Shown: positions 1 through 11,915, counted from the first letter of the stretch. The stretch: 64,000 nucleotides of DNA from Pristionchus mayeri (GCA_036245805.1 BTRK01000006.1:8464365-8528364), one strand, 5' to 3'. Translations and numbers: made by a program. Notes: a model not told the origin generated them from the letters alone.

Positions 1-110
1 CAAAACGGAATCTTTTGATCGCAAAGAGCAGTGTCAGAACTTGGAAGATATTCAAAGATTATCGGTCGATTATGCTTGGAGCGTACAATTTAAATCAATC
101 TAGATCATAT

Positions 111-227
111 TTAGCACTGCCTCGGGCCTCCCGAGGCACTCGTTGGTCTTATTTATCACTGCCTCGGGCCTCCCGAGGCGCTCCTAAATAGTATTTAGCA
201 CTGTCTCGGGCCTCCCGAGGCACTCCT
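111..227. repeat. Three tandem GC-rich palindromes
   Basis: Three copies of the 19-nt sequence GCCTCGGGCCTCCCGAGGC lie at 119-137, 161-179 and 203-221 (the third has GT for GC at its start). The spacing is 42 bp and the flanks repeat too (TTTAGCACTG...CACTC). Each copy is an inverted repeat able to form an 8-bp GC-rich stem. The function is unknown; a bidirectional hairpin or a protein-binding array are equally possible. Confidence 0.85.
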
Positions 228-2170
228 AGACCAAGTTCTAGATATAAGAGTAGAATTAGAATTATGCGGTATAAAAGGTAGTGATATACGAAGGGGATGA
301 GCATTTCTGAGAGGTCGAGTCAGAGGCGCGCGAGGTTTGATCTTTATTTTCTCAGAACTACCATAGATAAGCCATTCTCTATCGGCAGGAAGGCGAAGAT
401 GGGCTATAGGGAGACTCCACCCTCATGCAAATTCTGCATGATCGTTTTCCATGGGAAGCCTCTTCCCCCTCCCCTCCCTATCCTCCTTCTGTCCTTGCAG
501 CAACATTTATAAGTGTGAAACCAGAAAATGCCTAAAACCCGGTTCTAGGACCAATGACTTATATTTTTCGAAATCTCACCACTCTGGTATTCTCACATCA
601 TAATAGGAACCAAATCGGGCACAACATTTTATGAAAAGTTCCCGGCTACCTCCACTGACAAATGATACCCGAGTTATAGATATGCCCGGGAAAAGCTGAG
701 GTTAGGGCATGTCGCCGATACTCCGTGTCTAGCAAACCCGTGCAATGCTCTTTCAAATGAAGAATGAACAAGGGATGAATATGCATATATGCTTTTGACT
801 CCTTTTATACTCCTGTAAATTAATAAACCGTAAATTCAATCATTATCAATTGGTTCCGGAACGTTCATCCTGTCATCTAGCGTGTTAGTTTTTACAATTG
901 AATAAAACCATCATGTCCCATTACAAATTATCAGTATGCATGGCACATTCGTGTCTCAGCATCGGTTTAATTACCCAAGTTTGAGGTAAAGATTCGAGCC
1001 GGCTCGTTGTGAGACGTGGCCTGAATTACCGAAATTTTGGAAAGGCTCTGCTTAGGCGGAGCCAGTAAATACGTCTTATGAAATTAAATGGCTCTGTTGC
1101 TACCACCGAATGATTTGTCTTTATGGTTCAAGGTTCCTATTTGAACATGCCTACGGTATCCTAATATAATCTAAGGGGTTTATCCTGCTTTAAGATCTGA
1201 TATGACTTGATTATTTGCATAATGGTGCATCTTTAGAAGGTGGTCCAAAATTGTGGATGATTCACTGATTTAGGCGTAGAACTCTGAAGAGACGGCGAAA
1301 TTAATCGATTCAAAGGAAATGCGAAACAATCGATATTCATTCAATTTGACGCGCTACAAAATGGTCCTCTCGCGGTAAACAATAATGCAAAAGGAACATT
1401 AAAGGATAATAACAAAATGATTTGGTTGGCGACACCGAGATACAGCATAGATGAGGTTCCCAGAGAGAAAAAAGAGGAAGACGCTGTATTCTTTGCCGTG
1501 TCATTCGATGGAAGTTAGAGAAGGAGAAGGAAAAGAAGGGACTGACTAATCAGGTGATTGATAAGGGAAGCGATGAACTAGTACTATTCTTATCTGTATT
1601 AAAGTGGGATAGACAAGAAAACAGTTATTGTCGATGCGGGCAATCACGAAAGAGATCGCGCACTTCCACTTCATTATGCTCTCTACCTCGCTAATTGTGC
1701 GGTCAACTTTGAATGCTCAGACTCCACATTGCGCAAAAAATAACATGATAAACTAAATCATAAACACAAAAAAATTATTAAAAGTCATGTGTGCGAGCAA
1801 ATGATACGAGCCGTGCAATGATGACTCATCTACTCCTATTAGGCTATGCATAGTCGGAGCGATATACCGGAAAGTGGGCGTGGCTTGTGGCCTCTATTCA
1901 TAGACGAATACGCGTCACAATGAACTATGGTAGTTAGCTGAATAGTAATATTCCCGATAATAATGATAGGTATATTCCAGATAACGAATAGAAAAATGCT
2001 GTGTAAAGTGGTGATAATCGCCCACAACTACCATACTGATAAGTGCAAGATCTCGATATACGAGCCTTCATCTCTTAATTTCTATCTCGACAGATGGATG
2101 GATGTGAGAGTGTTCAGAATGAATATACCGCGGTATCGTTTCCCGAACTCTAGTTCAAATGCAGGTTAGG
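228..2170. other. No supported gene
   Basis: AT-rich sequence without an ORF or splice-site pattern I can support. The short ORFs here (up to about 70 codons) have no recognisable motif and no flanking splice logic. Likely intergenic. Confidence 0.5.
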
Positions 2171-2252
2171 GATGGCTTCGCAAGAAATGAATCTCTTCAA
2201 ACTACACACTCTCTCACCAAACAGACGAGAGAGTGTGTAGTATGAAGAGACC
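2171..2252. repeat. CTCTTCA/GAGAGAG palindrome, copy 1
   Basis: The arms TCTCTTCAAACTACACACTC (from 2192) and GAGTGTGTAGTATGAAGAGA (to 2250) pair around a short loop. A leader, ATGGCTTCGCAAGAAAT, precedes the left arm; the same leader is seen in degenerate form near 32430, 36310, 49195 and 61022. This is one of the best-preserved members of the dispersed palindrome family described under Findings. Confidence 0.85.
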
Positions 2253-2595
2253 GTTTATTGCCAAGTCATACAGGTAATTCGCATCTCTGGGGACACGCTG
2301 CCGTAGTATAAGAGCGATGCTAAATCTTGATTTGCCCATATGCAATGGATTTCGCCAATGCCTTCTCTTCTACAATGAGCATTTATGGATTATTAGCCAA
2401 TATTGTCCTTATAACACTAATCTTAACAAAGTAAGTATTTCCATTTTTTTGCGTAGGATAATGGCACAATTTAAGAACGCCCATCACAATGAAAAGGTAC
2501 ACTCGAATCGTGCTTTGCACGGCAATTTGCGATTCCATTGGAATCACAATGTTTCCTATCTCCATATCCAGGTTATCTATTCCTTGAGGCACTAG

Positions 2596-2669
2596 GTCGG
2601 ATGAGAACTATGACGTCATACCGCCTTTCATATATCAAATGCGGCATGACGTCATAGTTCTCATCCGAC
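2596..2669. repeat. TGACGTCA-bearing palindrome, copy 1
   Basis: A 74-bp nearly perfect palindrome starts GTCGGATGAGAACTATGACG and ends with the reverse complement. Each arm contains TGACGTCA, and the centre is ATATATCAAA-like. Further copies lie at 10862-10931 and 50591-50659. No ORF fits inside, so it is either a very small MITE-like element or a regulatory palindrome spread by transposition. Confidence 0.9.
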
Positions 2670-2808
2670 TTATTGCCCTCCTGGAGGGATAAGCTGTACA
2701 TTGATGCAGGCCTCATTCGCTTCCTCAGGGTACCGCCCTGGTCTTCTACGGAGTGTGCAATCTTTTCGTGCCCGAGCTATGTTGGGCATCCTTCTGTAAG
2801 CGTTCTTA

Positions 2809-2950
2809 CTAGAGTTCTCTTATTGAAATGTTACTGGAATGAATTGCATTATTTTCATATATGTTTCACGTGCACTATGTAGATCATATATATAGTGCAC
2901 GTGAAACATATAAGAAAATGATGTAATTCATTCCAATAACAGAACTCTAG
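2809..2950. repeat. Long hairpin, stem about 68 bp
   Basis: The left arm begins CTAGAGTTCTCTTATTG and the right arm ends CAATAACAGAACTCTAG. The arms pair over almost their full length, including TTTCACGTGCACTAT near the tip, with a few mismatches and an AT-rich loop near 2880. No coding potential; probably a foldback or MITE copy. Confidence 0.85.
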
Positions 2951-5239
2951 TGCTTACTGTCTATACTGATCACAAATATTATTCAGCAATAATTGTCCAG
3001 TGTACGCTTATAAACGGCTGGCTGATCTGCTTATCATTCCTCTATCGATTGCACGTCATCACGAAAGATCCGCCCTCCACAAAGGTTACTTATTTCTGAT
3101 AGTTTTTTTTTTAATTTCCGAAAGCGATACACGTGGTTTCTTGCATTGTTTCTGCACTCTTAACACTCTCTCACTAGGCGAGTGAATATTCAGATGTAAA
3201 ACCTCTGAAGAACATTTCATTCTAAATCTTTAGATCATATACTGTGCTATATGCACAATAATTGTCTCTACATTGACGATATCTATCGGGTTCGTTGAAA
3301 TGCTTTCCGCCGGAGACGAGTACGCTAAAACAACAACGGAAATAGAACTCCGGGCATACACTAATACAGCATTTGAATACGGTGCCCTCACATAGTTTAC
3401 GATTTCATGGAATACGCATTCAGCATTCATGGAATACGATTCTCATATATCTCGATTTGTTCTTTTCGAGACGAACATCTCGGCTCAGCTGTGCTGGGTA
3501 GTGGCAGTGGTGCTTCGGTTCAAGACCGTGCGCGCATTAGACAAATTCCAGGTTCTAAAAATCGTAAAGAATAATATAATAGTTTCGCAGGGAATTAGAA
3601 TTATGTATAATAGTTTCGCAGTGCTGCAAAACAAAGTCACGGAGTTCTTTTGAAGGTGAATTGATGTTCGTGTTGCTCCATTTATGAATTGTGATCACAG
3701 ATGCAAAATTGGTCCATTTTTAGGCGCTCAACGAGCAGCTACTTATCCTAATATGTTTTGCGCTCGCCTCAACCATGTATATTATCGATTTGCTTGATCT
3801 GGTCAATTCGGAGAATCCTAGTGAGGCCGTCTCTCCCGTATGCTGCGTTGTTTCAAATCGTGCACACTTTTGACATAAGTACATATAGATTCTATGTGTC
3901 CAATTCACGCTATCACCGATAGCAAACCTTCTCATCATCACACCATATAGAAGGTTTGACAATTCTCCTGAGACTAGACTAACAAGCTTATAATGAGCTA
4001 TTCAGATTTCTCGTGAACATTATCACAAGCAAATCGAATGCACCTCACGTTTTATCATCATTTCAAAGCAGCTCCATACCTATTCGGTCAATTGAAAATA
4101 ACCATTAGGGTTGCATGTTAAATAAATATGATATATTCTTAATAAACGATAAATGAAATAGATGGATAAATAACTTGAGACAGAGCAGAAGGCAGGGGTT
4201 TTTCATCGCGATTGAGAGAGCACAAATCAAGGGGATGACACAGTCCGAAGAGATACAGATATATATCGAAGATACGGAGAGCGAAAGGAGAGAGATAGAG
4301 AGGGGGGGGGATATAAATAATTGGGAAAGAGGACGTGAACTCTCAATGCTTCTGCTTTGCCACTTTTTTACAGGGTAGAATGAGTTGAGCAGAGATAAGA
4401 AGGGAAGAGGACTAGAGGTAAGGAAATACTCATCCCATTTCGATTGCCAATCAATTCATGAGAGTGAGGAAACTCGGGAAATAAGAAGAATGGCGTAATT
4501 GCATATAAAAAACTAAAAACTGATGAAGATAGGCAGTGCAAGATCCCATTCCGCCCGAGCGAATAGTACACGAACGATTATAGAATTTATTAGTGTGCTT
4601 AATCAATATGTTGACCATTAATTCAATAAGCAAGGAGCCCCTGGAACGCATCTGTCTTTCTTCTTGGTGTGGAATCATTGGCATACTGACGTTTATCATC
4701 AGATTTCCGCTGTGTTTCTCAATTATTTTATTTTGCAAAATACTGGCGATATATTTCATTAGGCCATCCCAGTATGAATTGTTGATTGAGCGTTGGATGA
4801 GAGGAATTTCACTACGCATATTTGAAATATTATTCCACATCACTTGTGAAAAGTCTTGAAGTAAGTAATAAACGTTGTGACCATCTGCTTCTCTGATCCG
4901 CAGCATGATTGCGACGTATTTCGCATTGATAGCTGGTTGTTCACATCACATTTTAGCAAGGTGAACCGCTTCATGCGCGGACAGTCGTTTAGGGAAACAT
5001 GAGATGCATCTGGATTTATATATATATTTTTTAAATACATCACACACGATTTCGTTTACCTTGCTCTAGTCAGCGTCATATTACATTCAATAAGATTGAA
5101 ATTGCACCAAAGGAATTTTTTCTTTTCTGAACACAACCAAAATTCGAAAATAGTATCGAGATGATGTAGGACTCTGAAGGAAATATATATAAATCCTACC
5201 GGGTACAATCTTATACAAATATAAAAACTCTACGCTTGC
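2951..5239. other. No supported gene
   Basis: No splice-supported exon. A 151-codon minus-strand ORF (4451-4906) has no recognisable motif, and the + strand is also open over much of it, so I do not call it. A short G run lies at 4302-4310 and AT microsatellites occur near 5020-5035. Confidence 0.45.
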
Positions 5240-6800
5240 TATAACACAAAAGACGACCAATGTGGAGGATTCGATAATGTACCCATGAATGGTAGCCGTG
5301 ACATGCTCTCACCTATTCAACATCAAGGTATGCTAATGAGGTTACACATGGATGCGATCGTGTTAAACATCGAGACATATAGTTTTATTTTCAATGAATT
5401 ATTTTATTTTAGATGACAACAAAGTGCTGACGGAAAGCATTTAAATTTGAGATGTAACTTCACCATTAAGTCTGCACCGAGAAGAACGAGTGATACTTTC
5501 TATGGGCTTCATCTTATTGAATTAATTGAGATTTTATTGTAAAGATTTATGGCATTTAAATAAACTATCCAGACACAATACAGGACATTGCCTTGGGATG
5601 ACATTTTTGAAATTGTCCTCCATTATGATTTCCAGGAATGCTTATGATTTCCAGGAATGCTAGACATTGTCTGCCTCATCATTCTCATTATCTGAATATT
5701 GAGACACGGTGATTGAATGACATCTAAAACTATCTCTCCACTAGCTTCTCATATCAGTGAAGTGATGAGTCATTCCCTTCGCTCGTCCCCCCTTTCTTCT
5801 CTCCTTTGCATCGATTGACAAGATGAAACATACTGCCTCGTCCGTCTTCCTCTTTTCCTCTCTCTCTCAGTGTTTCGTATCTCTCTCGTATCGCGTCATG
5901 AATTCTTCCCTCCTAGCGTACCCTTTAAAATTAGTATCGATAGTGGAAAAAAAACCGTCCCCGATTTACTGTTATCAGCTTTACAATTGTTTCGATCTAT
6001 GTTATTGATGAAATGCGTGTTTTTCTTCAGAGTCCTACTTACTCTCGGCAATGATGGATCAACCCATGTTTCTCTGCATTACTGACCATATTTGATACCC
6101 AATATTTCTCGGGTTCCGGCTATAATATTCAGTACACTTATTTGTAAACTGAATATCGAACAACGACTGTGGAGGTCTCGATAGTGTACCCAGCTGGAAC
6201 AACATGTTTCATGAGGAGGTGTGTTTATTTGGGCATGTTTAAGTAGTTTCGTAAATTGTGAGACACCAATATGATTAAGAGGGTTAACTTTAATTCAGAT
6301 ACAATCAAAGTCCCAAAATCGTGGAAATTTGCGATGAGTATACGATCATCATTAATTCAACATCAAGATGGAAGATAACTGCGTGCCTGGGGCATATTGT
6401 GTATTGAAATGCCAATGTACGATTTTATCGCAACTGAATAAAGTTGGAAATATGCAGGGTCAAACACCCATTCTCGTAAAATTGGATTTGCTGATGCAAT
6501 TTGATGTGACATTATCACTATGCTCGCCTCCCCTATCACTAAAGGCGTTAGTCATTCTCATCGCTCGTCTCTTCTCTCCTTTCCTTTGCATCGAGTGACA
6601 AGGAAAACTATACATCCCTTCGCTCTCCCGCTTTCTCCCTCGGGGATTTCACTCTCTTTATCGCGATGTTTCCAGCATATAATATTTATTGCCACTATTG
6701 ATCTCCCAATTCATTGTCTCAATTGCTTGTGTTTCGCAATCGAATGATTTATATATATTTCCTTCAGAGTCCTACATCATCTCGATACTATTTTCGAATT
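5240..6800 (+). repeat. Diverged direct duplication
   Basis: Segments from about 5240-6080 and 6140-6800 share landmarks in the same order: GTGGAGG..TCGATA(A)TGTACCCA, ATTCAACATCAAG, TCTCTCCTTTGCATCGA.TGACAAG, and TTCTTCAGAGTCCTAC or TCCTTCAGAGTCCTAC. A small tandem copy, TATGATTTCCAGGAATGCT twice, lies at about 5625-5662. The two units are too diverged for a recent event. No exon is evident in either. Confidence 0.6.
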
Positions 6801-6891
6801 TTGGTTGAAAAGTGTTCAGAAAAGAAAAAATGCCTTCGGTGCAATTTGACTATTTCACATCTGTTACGTTCTCTGGTTGACGACCTCTTAA

Positions 6892-7105
6892 AGAAGGAGT
6901 GTCAGCAAAGTTAAATTTTTGACGCTGACCTAGACTTTCCCGCACGTCCCTTCCCTTCAAGCCCTCCTTGGCATTCTGCCAACTAATGATAACTCGGTTC
7001 AAAATAGAGATACGCATTTGAAACTTTCAGAATCTCTTATGGTTGTGCAAAGGTCGGTCATGGTTATGACAACATCACAATTTCAACTTTGCTGATAGTC
7101 CTTCT
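6892..7105. mobile_element. TTAA-flanked MITE, copy 1 (214 bp)
   Basis: TTAA at 6888-6891 and 7106-7109 brackets inverted ends: AGAAGGAGTGTCAGCAAAGT on the left and the reverse complement of ACTTTGCTGATAGTCCTTCT on the right. The ends resemble those of the elements at 11624-11911 and 52525-52810 (AGRRGGRGT core). The TTAA target duplication suggests mobilisation by a piggyBac-type transposase (family knowledge). No coding capacity. Confidence 0.7.
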
Positions 7106-7109
7106 TTAA

Positions 7110-7784
7110 GTTACCGTTTCGCCTTTAGCCACGCAGTCGAAGTCGTTGCTTAGTAAGTCCCTTGCCTGGAGGATTTCAACTGAAAAGTAATTTTTTTTTT
7201 AAATTAGGTTTTACTAATCCTCATAAACTAACGTCTAATTTTGTCGACAATTCGAGTTGGCTCAACCGCGAGATCCTGAATTGAAAATTTTATATTGTGT
7301 GTTTTGCGTTTGCATTACCGCTTGGTAAGTGTTTTGTAAAATATATAATATATATCATATCCAGATCCACTCACCGGCATCTGAGCAATTAGTGTTTCCA
7401 GAAGTGTGAGAGTTTTTGCGACAGTGTCGGTCTGAAAAATGTAATCGGAAACCAAAAACAAGTGATCAATGTAAAAACATTACGTCATTCAGCAATATTG
7501 TAGTTCCTACAGCAATATGTTCAACTAAAAATACACGCTGGGACAATCAGCTGCAAATTAGCAAATTATATACCTAGAGACCACAAGCCACGCCCACTTT
7601 CAGGAATATTGGTCCGACAGTTCGAATTCTTAAGCAAATCTGACGATCAAAAGTGATTTCGTTAGCTCTTAGGATCCTTCACAAATGACCACTGGAGCAT
7701 CATGAACAGACAGCTCTAATTAGGTCAGCATACGCTAATTAGGGCCATGTATAGACGTAAAATGGGTCATTAAAATGGGTCATA
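7110..7784. other. No gene; weak dispersed repeat
   Basis: The stretch from about 7115 (ACCGTTTCGCCTTTAGCCACGC) to 7330 resembles 12035-12500 (CTACCGTTTCGTCAGTAGCC, then TTGCGTT..TGCGTT). Both may be decayed copies of one repeat. Nothing else is supported. Confidence 0.4.
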
Positions 7785-9025
7785 TTGGGGTGTCCGGAAA
7801 GTTCGTATAATGCTTCGGAAAAAAGTCAGTTCGCGATCAAATGCAGTGATTGCGCAATCTGTTTGTCAACAATGTATTGCATCATTCTGACGTTGAGTAG
7901 TGAGAGGATTTAATCAGTCTCCTAGTTGTTACATTGATTCTTGTAATGGACTCCCATCTCTACCTCCGAGCAGTTTTACTTCATTACTACCGTCTTGGCC
8001 GATCCGTGAAGGAGGCCCACTCTGCCCTGGCCCAGTCGGAAGGAGCTGACGCCCCCTCCATACCCTTCTGCTATAAGTGGTTCTTCCGCTTCAAGAAAGG
8101 GGAGTTTGGTCTCGATGATCAACCCCGCTCTGGACGCCCTCCCTCCCTCGATCAGCCTCTCGCTCTCCGCACACTGAAGCGCAAGCCCATGGCCAGTGTG
8201 CGTGAGTTGAAGAAGGATACTGGTACTCCCAGATCAACGGTGTCCGATATCCTCCATCGATCTGGGAAGAAGCCGAAACTCCCACAAGTGATTCCCCATG
8301 ACCTCTCCCCCGAACAGCTGAAAAATCGTGTTCAAGTCTGTCGGGAATTACTCCATCGTAGATCCAATCTTCGATGGGTCGATTCCATCATCGCTACAGA
8401 TGAGAAGCGGATCACGTACGATAACCCTGTGAGGAGACTGCAATGGGTGGATGCAGATGAGAAGCCCACGCCCGTCCCGAAGAAGGAAGAGCACGGAAAG
8501 AAGGAACTCCTCTGCTTCTTCTTCTCAGTGCTCGGTCTCATCTACTGGGAGATCCTCGCCCCTGGCACCAGCATCAATGCCGACCTCTTCTCTGAACAAC
8601 TGCAAGATGTCGCGATCTGAGTCCCTCCCAGACTCCTGAACCAGGGCAAAATTCTTCTTCTGATGGACAATGCTCGCCCACATCGAGCGAAGATGACCCA
8701 GAAGAAAATGGACGAGCTGAAGATCGAGAGGAATCCCCATCCACCGTATTCCCCGGATCTCTCCCCATGCGACTACCACTGCTTCCGCTCTTTCTCTGAC
8801 TTCTGCAAAGGAAAGAAGTTCAAGAATCGAGATGAGTTGTGAGGGCTTTCGTGAACTGGGCGGTCTCGAAGAAACCCGCATTCTGGAAGAGAAGAATCGA
8901 GACCCTGCCCAATCGCTGGAGGGAGGTAGTGAGAAAGAAGGGGGCATACATTGGTCACTGAGAATTGTAAAGCATTGAATAAAAAATAAAAACAAAAAAT
9001 TATACGAACTTTCCGGACACCCCAA
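7785..9025 (+). mobile_element. Mariner transposon, full length but dead
   Basis: The 1,241-bp element is bounded by TA dinucleotides (7783-7784 and 9026-9027). Its terminal inverted repeats begin TTGGGGTGTCCGGAAAGTTC and pair over about 28 bp, ending GGACACCCCAA. The only gene inside is a mariner transposase with two disabling changes. Size, TA target and DD34D transposase all fit the mariner family. Intact ends mean it could still be a substrate for a related active transposase. Confidence 0.95.
7946..8961 (+). pseudogene. Mariner transposase pseudogene (DD34D)
   Basis: Encodes a mariner-family DDD transposase, which cuts and pastes DNA between its terminal inverted repeats. From ATG at 7946 there is an N-terminal helix-turn-helix region (YRLGRSVKEAHSAL..WFFRFKKGEFGLDDQPRSGRP) and the first catalytic aspartate in ATDEKR. 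An in-frame TGA at 8618-8620 comes next; the same frame then resumes with LLMDNARPH (second aspartate) and PPYSPDLSPCDYH (third). The last two aspartates are 34 residues apart, the mariner signature. A 1-nt deletion near 8838 shifts the C-terminus (FVNWAVSKKPAFW...), which ends at TGA 8959-8961. Two lesions make it non-autonomous. Confidence 0.93.
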
Positions 9026-9177
9026 TACTAGTGTGCAGCTGCTCCACTCGCAGTTTGTAGTTCTTATCAGTAAGAAACATCGTACAAAATTGGAAAACAG
9101 AAGGATGTTTTTCCGAACTGTCGGAACGTTTACCAGATTTAATAAAAAAATTGAAAAAAAGTGCAAACCTATTTCAA

Positions 9178-9240
9178 AAAGGGGATTCGAACCTGTTGGA
9201 TCCGGGCACTAGAGGTAGACCTCTACCACCACACCAAATG
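9178..9240 (-). pseudogene. tRNA-like sequence (SINE head or tRNA relic)
   Basis: On the minus strand, an A-box-like TGGTGTGGTGGTAGAGG is followed about 35 nt later by a B-box, AGGTTCGAATCCCC, and then a T run (CCCCTTTTT) that would stop RNA polymerase III. The T-arm is partly paired, but I could not fold convincing acceptor and anticodon stems. It is better read as a tRNA-derived repeat or pseudogene than as a working tRNA. Confidence 0.45.
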
Positions 9241-10023
9241 GACAGTTGGCAAAGCGAGATCAAACCCGACAGATGAATGAACTTGATGACTCGTTCATTT
9301 TTCACAAATTCCCTAGAGTAAGGTTTTCAGATCATAATTCTTTGCAGAGTTAAAATATAGTTCTAAATGACAAAGCATGGTCTTATTCAAACCGAAAGGG
9401 TTGCATTGGGCACACAAACTGACTGGTACGACGATTTTGGCAGAACGCGTTGTGGTCTCTATATATACCTCATTAGGGCCGCACTGTTCACTTTTGATCT
9501 GATCGCTGCCTTTTTGGGCCAATTCTGAAATAAATTCTTTAAGGAACTATTGCTTGACATGTTTTCCGTGCATGATGTTGCATGTGATTCACTTTTTTGT
9601 ATGTTTGGGAAAATATTTTAAAAAATCATTGTGGACTTTTTTTTGTTTTTTTCTCAGTCGTATAACTACGCTGGTAAAAAATAAAGGATGATAGGAAATC
9701 TCTTCGAGGCAGGGCTCATGATTGTAATTAATGAAGATTGGTACACTTGAATAATTTTCATATTTTTCACTATTTTTCACGTTATGACAAAACGGGCACG
9801 GCAATCCGGCTTGGATGAGCCTCCAAGTCGGCTTGAAAAGCCCTGTTGTAATCACTATTTTTCACCTTTTGCTCGATTGACCAATCCAGTGGCGGACTTG
9901 ACGAAATCCGCATCATATCCTGCAACAATAGTGTTAACTCAGTATCCCCCCCCCCTCTAACTCACAAGGAATGACCGCGAAAGTAGGTTGGGTTTTTGTA
10001 CGAGACCTAGCGGTATCGAAATT
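9241..10023. other. No supported gene
   Basis: AT-rich. ORFs on the minus strand (9313-9522, 9589-9855) are short and motif-free. A C run lies near 9948-9956. Confidence 0.4.
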
Positions 10024-10213
10024 AGATCATATTCTGAGAACTTCTACGTGTTTCATATCTGCTAAACACCAGTGTGGATGTCTGGGCTCCATAGCGGGGA
10101 GGGGTAAAATCGTTCATTTCCGATATTCAGAAATTCCTCTACCACCCAGACATCCGCAGAGGCGTTTAGCAGATATGAAAAACTTAGAAATTCTTAGAAT
10201 TTGATCATATTTT
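10024..10213. repeat. Inverted repeat with about 65-bp arms
   Basis: The left arm (about 10024-10088) and right arm (about 10140-10213) share GATCATATTCT..GAA, TTTCATATCTGCTAAAC and GGATGTCTGGG in inverted order, separated by about 50 bp. The arms contain several mismatches. Likely a decayed foldback element. Confidence 0.75.
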
Positions 10214-10861
10214 GATCCCAGTGGTCCCGTTCAAAAAATCCAGAGTACTCGTGCGGCCATTCCTTGTCAGCCTAAGTGAATTTGGAAAAGTGTAGGTAGT
10301 GTAACATACTCCATATTGGACGAAAAACCTGCAGATCAATTAATAATGCACGCGAGGTTGATTTAAAATTTGCGTAACCTTCAATAACGACGAAAGTAGT
10401 GCTTGCCCAGATGAGTAAGGCGAGGAAACGAGCCATCCTTCAACAGGGAAAGGGGATTCAAAGCTACAAAAATCACAACTTAAAACGCAACCAAAGTTGT
10501 CTGTTTGAGATAGTCGATTGGGCAGTTTTATCAACCCTTATATCTCGGAGCTCGTCTCGTGCTAGAACGCCCTTGATGAACTGGCTATCCATTGTGTCAA
10601 GGGCGTTGGGTGCGCCTTATCGTACGAGAATGAGAGAGATAGCCGAAGACAAAAAAGCTAAGGGATGAGCGGGAGTGGTCAGCGAGAAAAATGGTATTTC
10701 ATGACTGATTTTGTTCTCAACTTCTGCGATTCTTAGGCTAGATTTGTATTTGACAGCGTGTTCAATTGGCTTCACAATAATGTATGAGAACATGCCCAGC
10801 CTCTCGTGAGGAGCGTCTCGAGGCTTACGCCGGTCGCCGCACGTACAATTAACGGCACAAG
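10214..10861. other. No supported gene
   Basis: Overlapping short ORFs on both strands without recognisable domains. No exon is supported. Confidence 0.4.
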
Positions 10862-10931
10862 GTCGTGTGAGAAATGACGTCATGTCGCTTTGATATACCA
10901 AACGCGGCATGACGTCATAGTTCTCATCCGA
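10862..10931. repeat. TGACGTCA-bearing palindrome, copy 2
   Basis: Same family as 2596-2669. The right arm is intact (GGCATGACGTCATAGTTCTC to ATCCGA). The left arm has lost a few bases (GTCGTGTGAGAAATGACGTC). Both arms retain a complete TGACGTCA. A perfect hairpin follows 9 bp downstream. Confidence 0.88.
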
Positions 10932-10939
10932 GCTAGTGC

Positions 10940-11000
10940 TCAATTCAGACTTCGAACTGGCTTCACGGCGAAGAAGAAGCCAGTTCGAAGTCTGAATTGA
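10940..11000. repeat. Perfect 24-bp-stem hairpin
   Basis: The arms 10940-10963 (TCAATTCAGACTTCGAACTG, then GCTT) and 10977-11000 are exact reverse complements around a 13-nt loop (CACGGCGAAGAAG). Perfect pairing over 24 bp is rare by chance and indicates a recent inverted duplication or selection for structure, such as a small-RNA precursor. Which one is unknown. Confidence 0.9.
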
Positions 11001-11619
11001 AAGTGACGAGATCAGGGGGGAAATCAAGGAAAGATTTACCAAGGTTCAAGTGTATAACTATTTCGACGAACATGACGCAACGGCCTTGAACATGAGCTTT
11101 ATCAATATTTGATTGGAACTGACACGGGAATCATAAATAATTCACTTCACAGTTTGCAACATTAGATACTGAACCAAAACCAAATGTGGATAAGCCTCCC
11201 ATTATGTGTCCAAAATGATTAGAATTGTGTGCTTTAGGGCTATAATTTCCACGAATATCCTCTTAGACGGTTTCATCGAATTTCCCTGCATCGAAAGCAT
11301 CCTGCAATGAGCCCGGATTACATATTCATTCCTTCATAGAAGGATCGCATTTTGCGCTTTCTACGAACATGACTGTGTCCATAGTAATCGGTTGCACAAG
11401 TGAGAGCTAAGGAACATGTCTAAAAAAATGAAAAAAAAATGTACCAGCACAACAATCAGATCTTTCATAAGCGAAGAGATCATCTTTTTCTGCAAAAGAC
11501 AATGAAAAAATAGTTTTAAACACCAGTTCAAACATAGAGAACCCTACAATACCGACTAATATTTCAAAAATATTGTACATCATAAACATTAAAAATCGAA
11601 CGCCCAAGCACTTTCTACT
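11001..11619. other. No supported gene
   Basis: No splice-supported exon and no strong repeat seen. A 66-codon minus-strand ORF (11407-11607) has no motif. Confidence 0.4.
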
Positions 11620-11623
11620 TTAA

Positions 11624-11911
11624 AGGAGTGCTCCGGGGAATGAATGTTAGGGAGTCCCACCACGAAAATTCTGCGCTCTCAATGGGAAACTGTAGCGAAT
11701 TTAGCCCGAGAAAGAGGCGAGTGCGAAGTACAGCAAGTGAAACATAAAATAATCAGTCACGACCCTGCGCTATCAATGAACTTTGCGCGTATGTAAATAG
11801 CCTCAGAGTCATCTGTGGAACTTCGGACAAAGTGATTTCTGATCGGGTTAGTAGCCTCTACAATAGCCACACTGTCACCGTGGGTGACTGAACATTCCCC
11901 GGAGCACCCCT
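11624..11911. mobile_element. TTAA-flanked MITE, copy 2 (288 bp)
   Basis: Flanked by TTAA (11620-11623 and 11912-11915). The inverted ends are AGGAGTGCTCCGGGGAATG and, on the other side, the complement of CATTCCCCGGAGCACCCCT, with one mismatch. The interior (TAGGGAGTCCCACCACGAA, CCTGCG.T.TCAATGAACTTTGCG, GTATGTAAATAGCCTCAGAG) is closely matched by the element at 52525-52810, which proves a mobile family. No ORF of note. Confidence 0.9.
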
Positions 11912-11915
11912 TTAA

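Noticed and set aside
111..227. CRISPR-like array
   Set aside because: Only three repeats, spacers are themselves similar, and the genome is eukaryotic; a tandem repeat explains it.
4451..4906. 151-codon minus-strand ORF
   Set aside because: No motif, no splice or promoter support, and the opposite strand is also open; could be real but cannot be supported.
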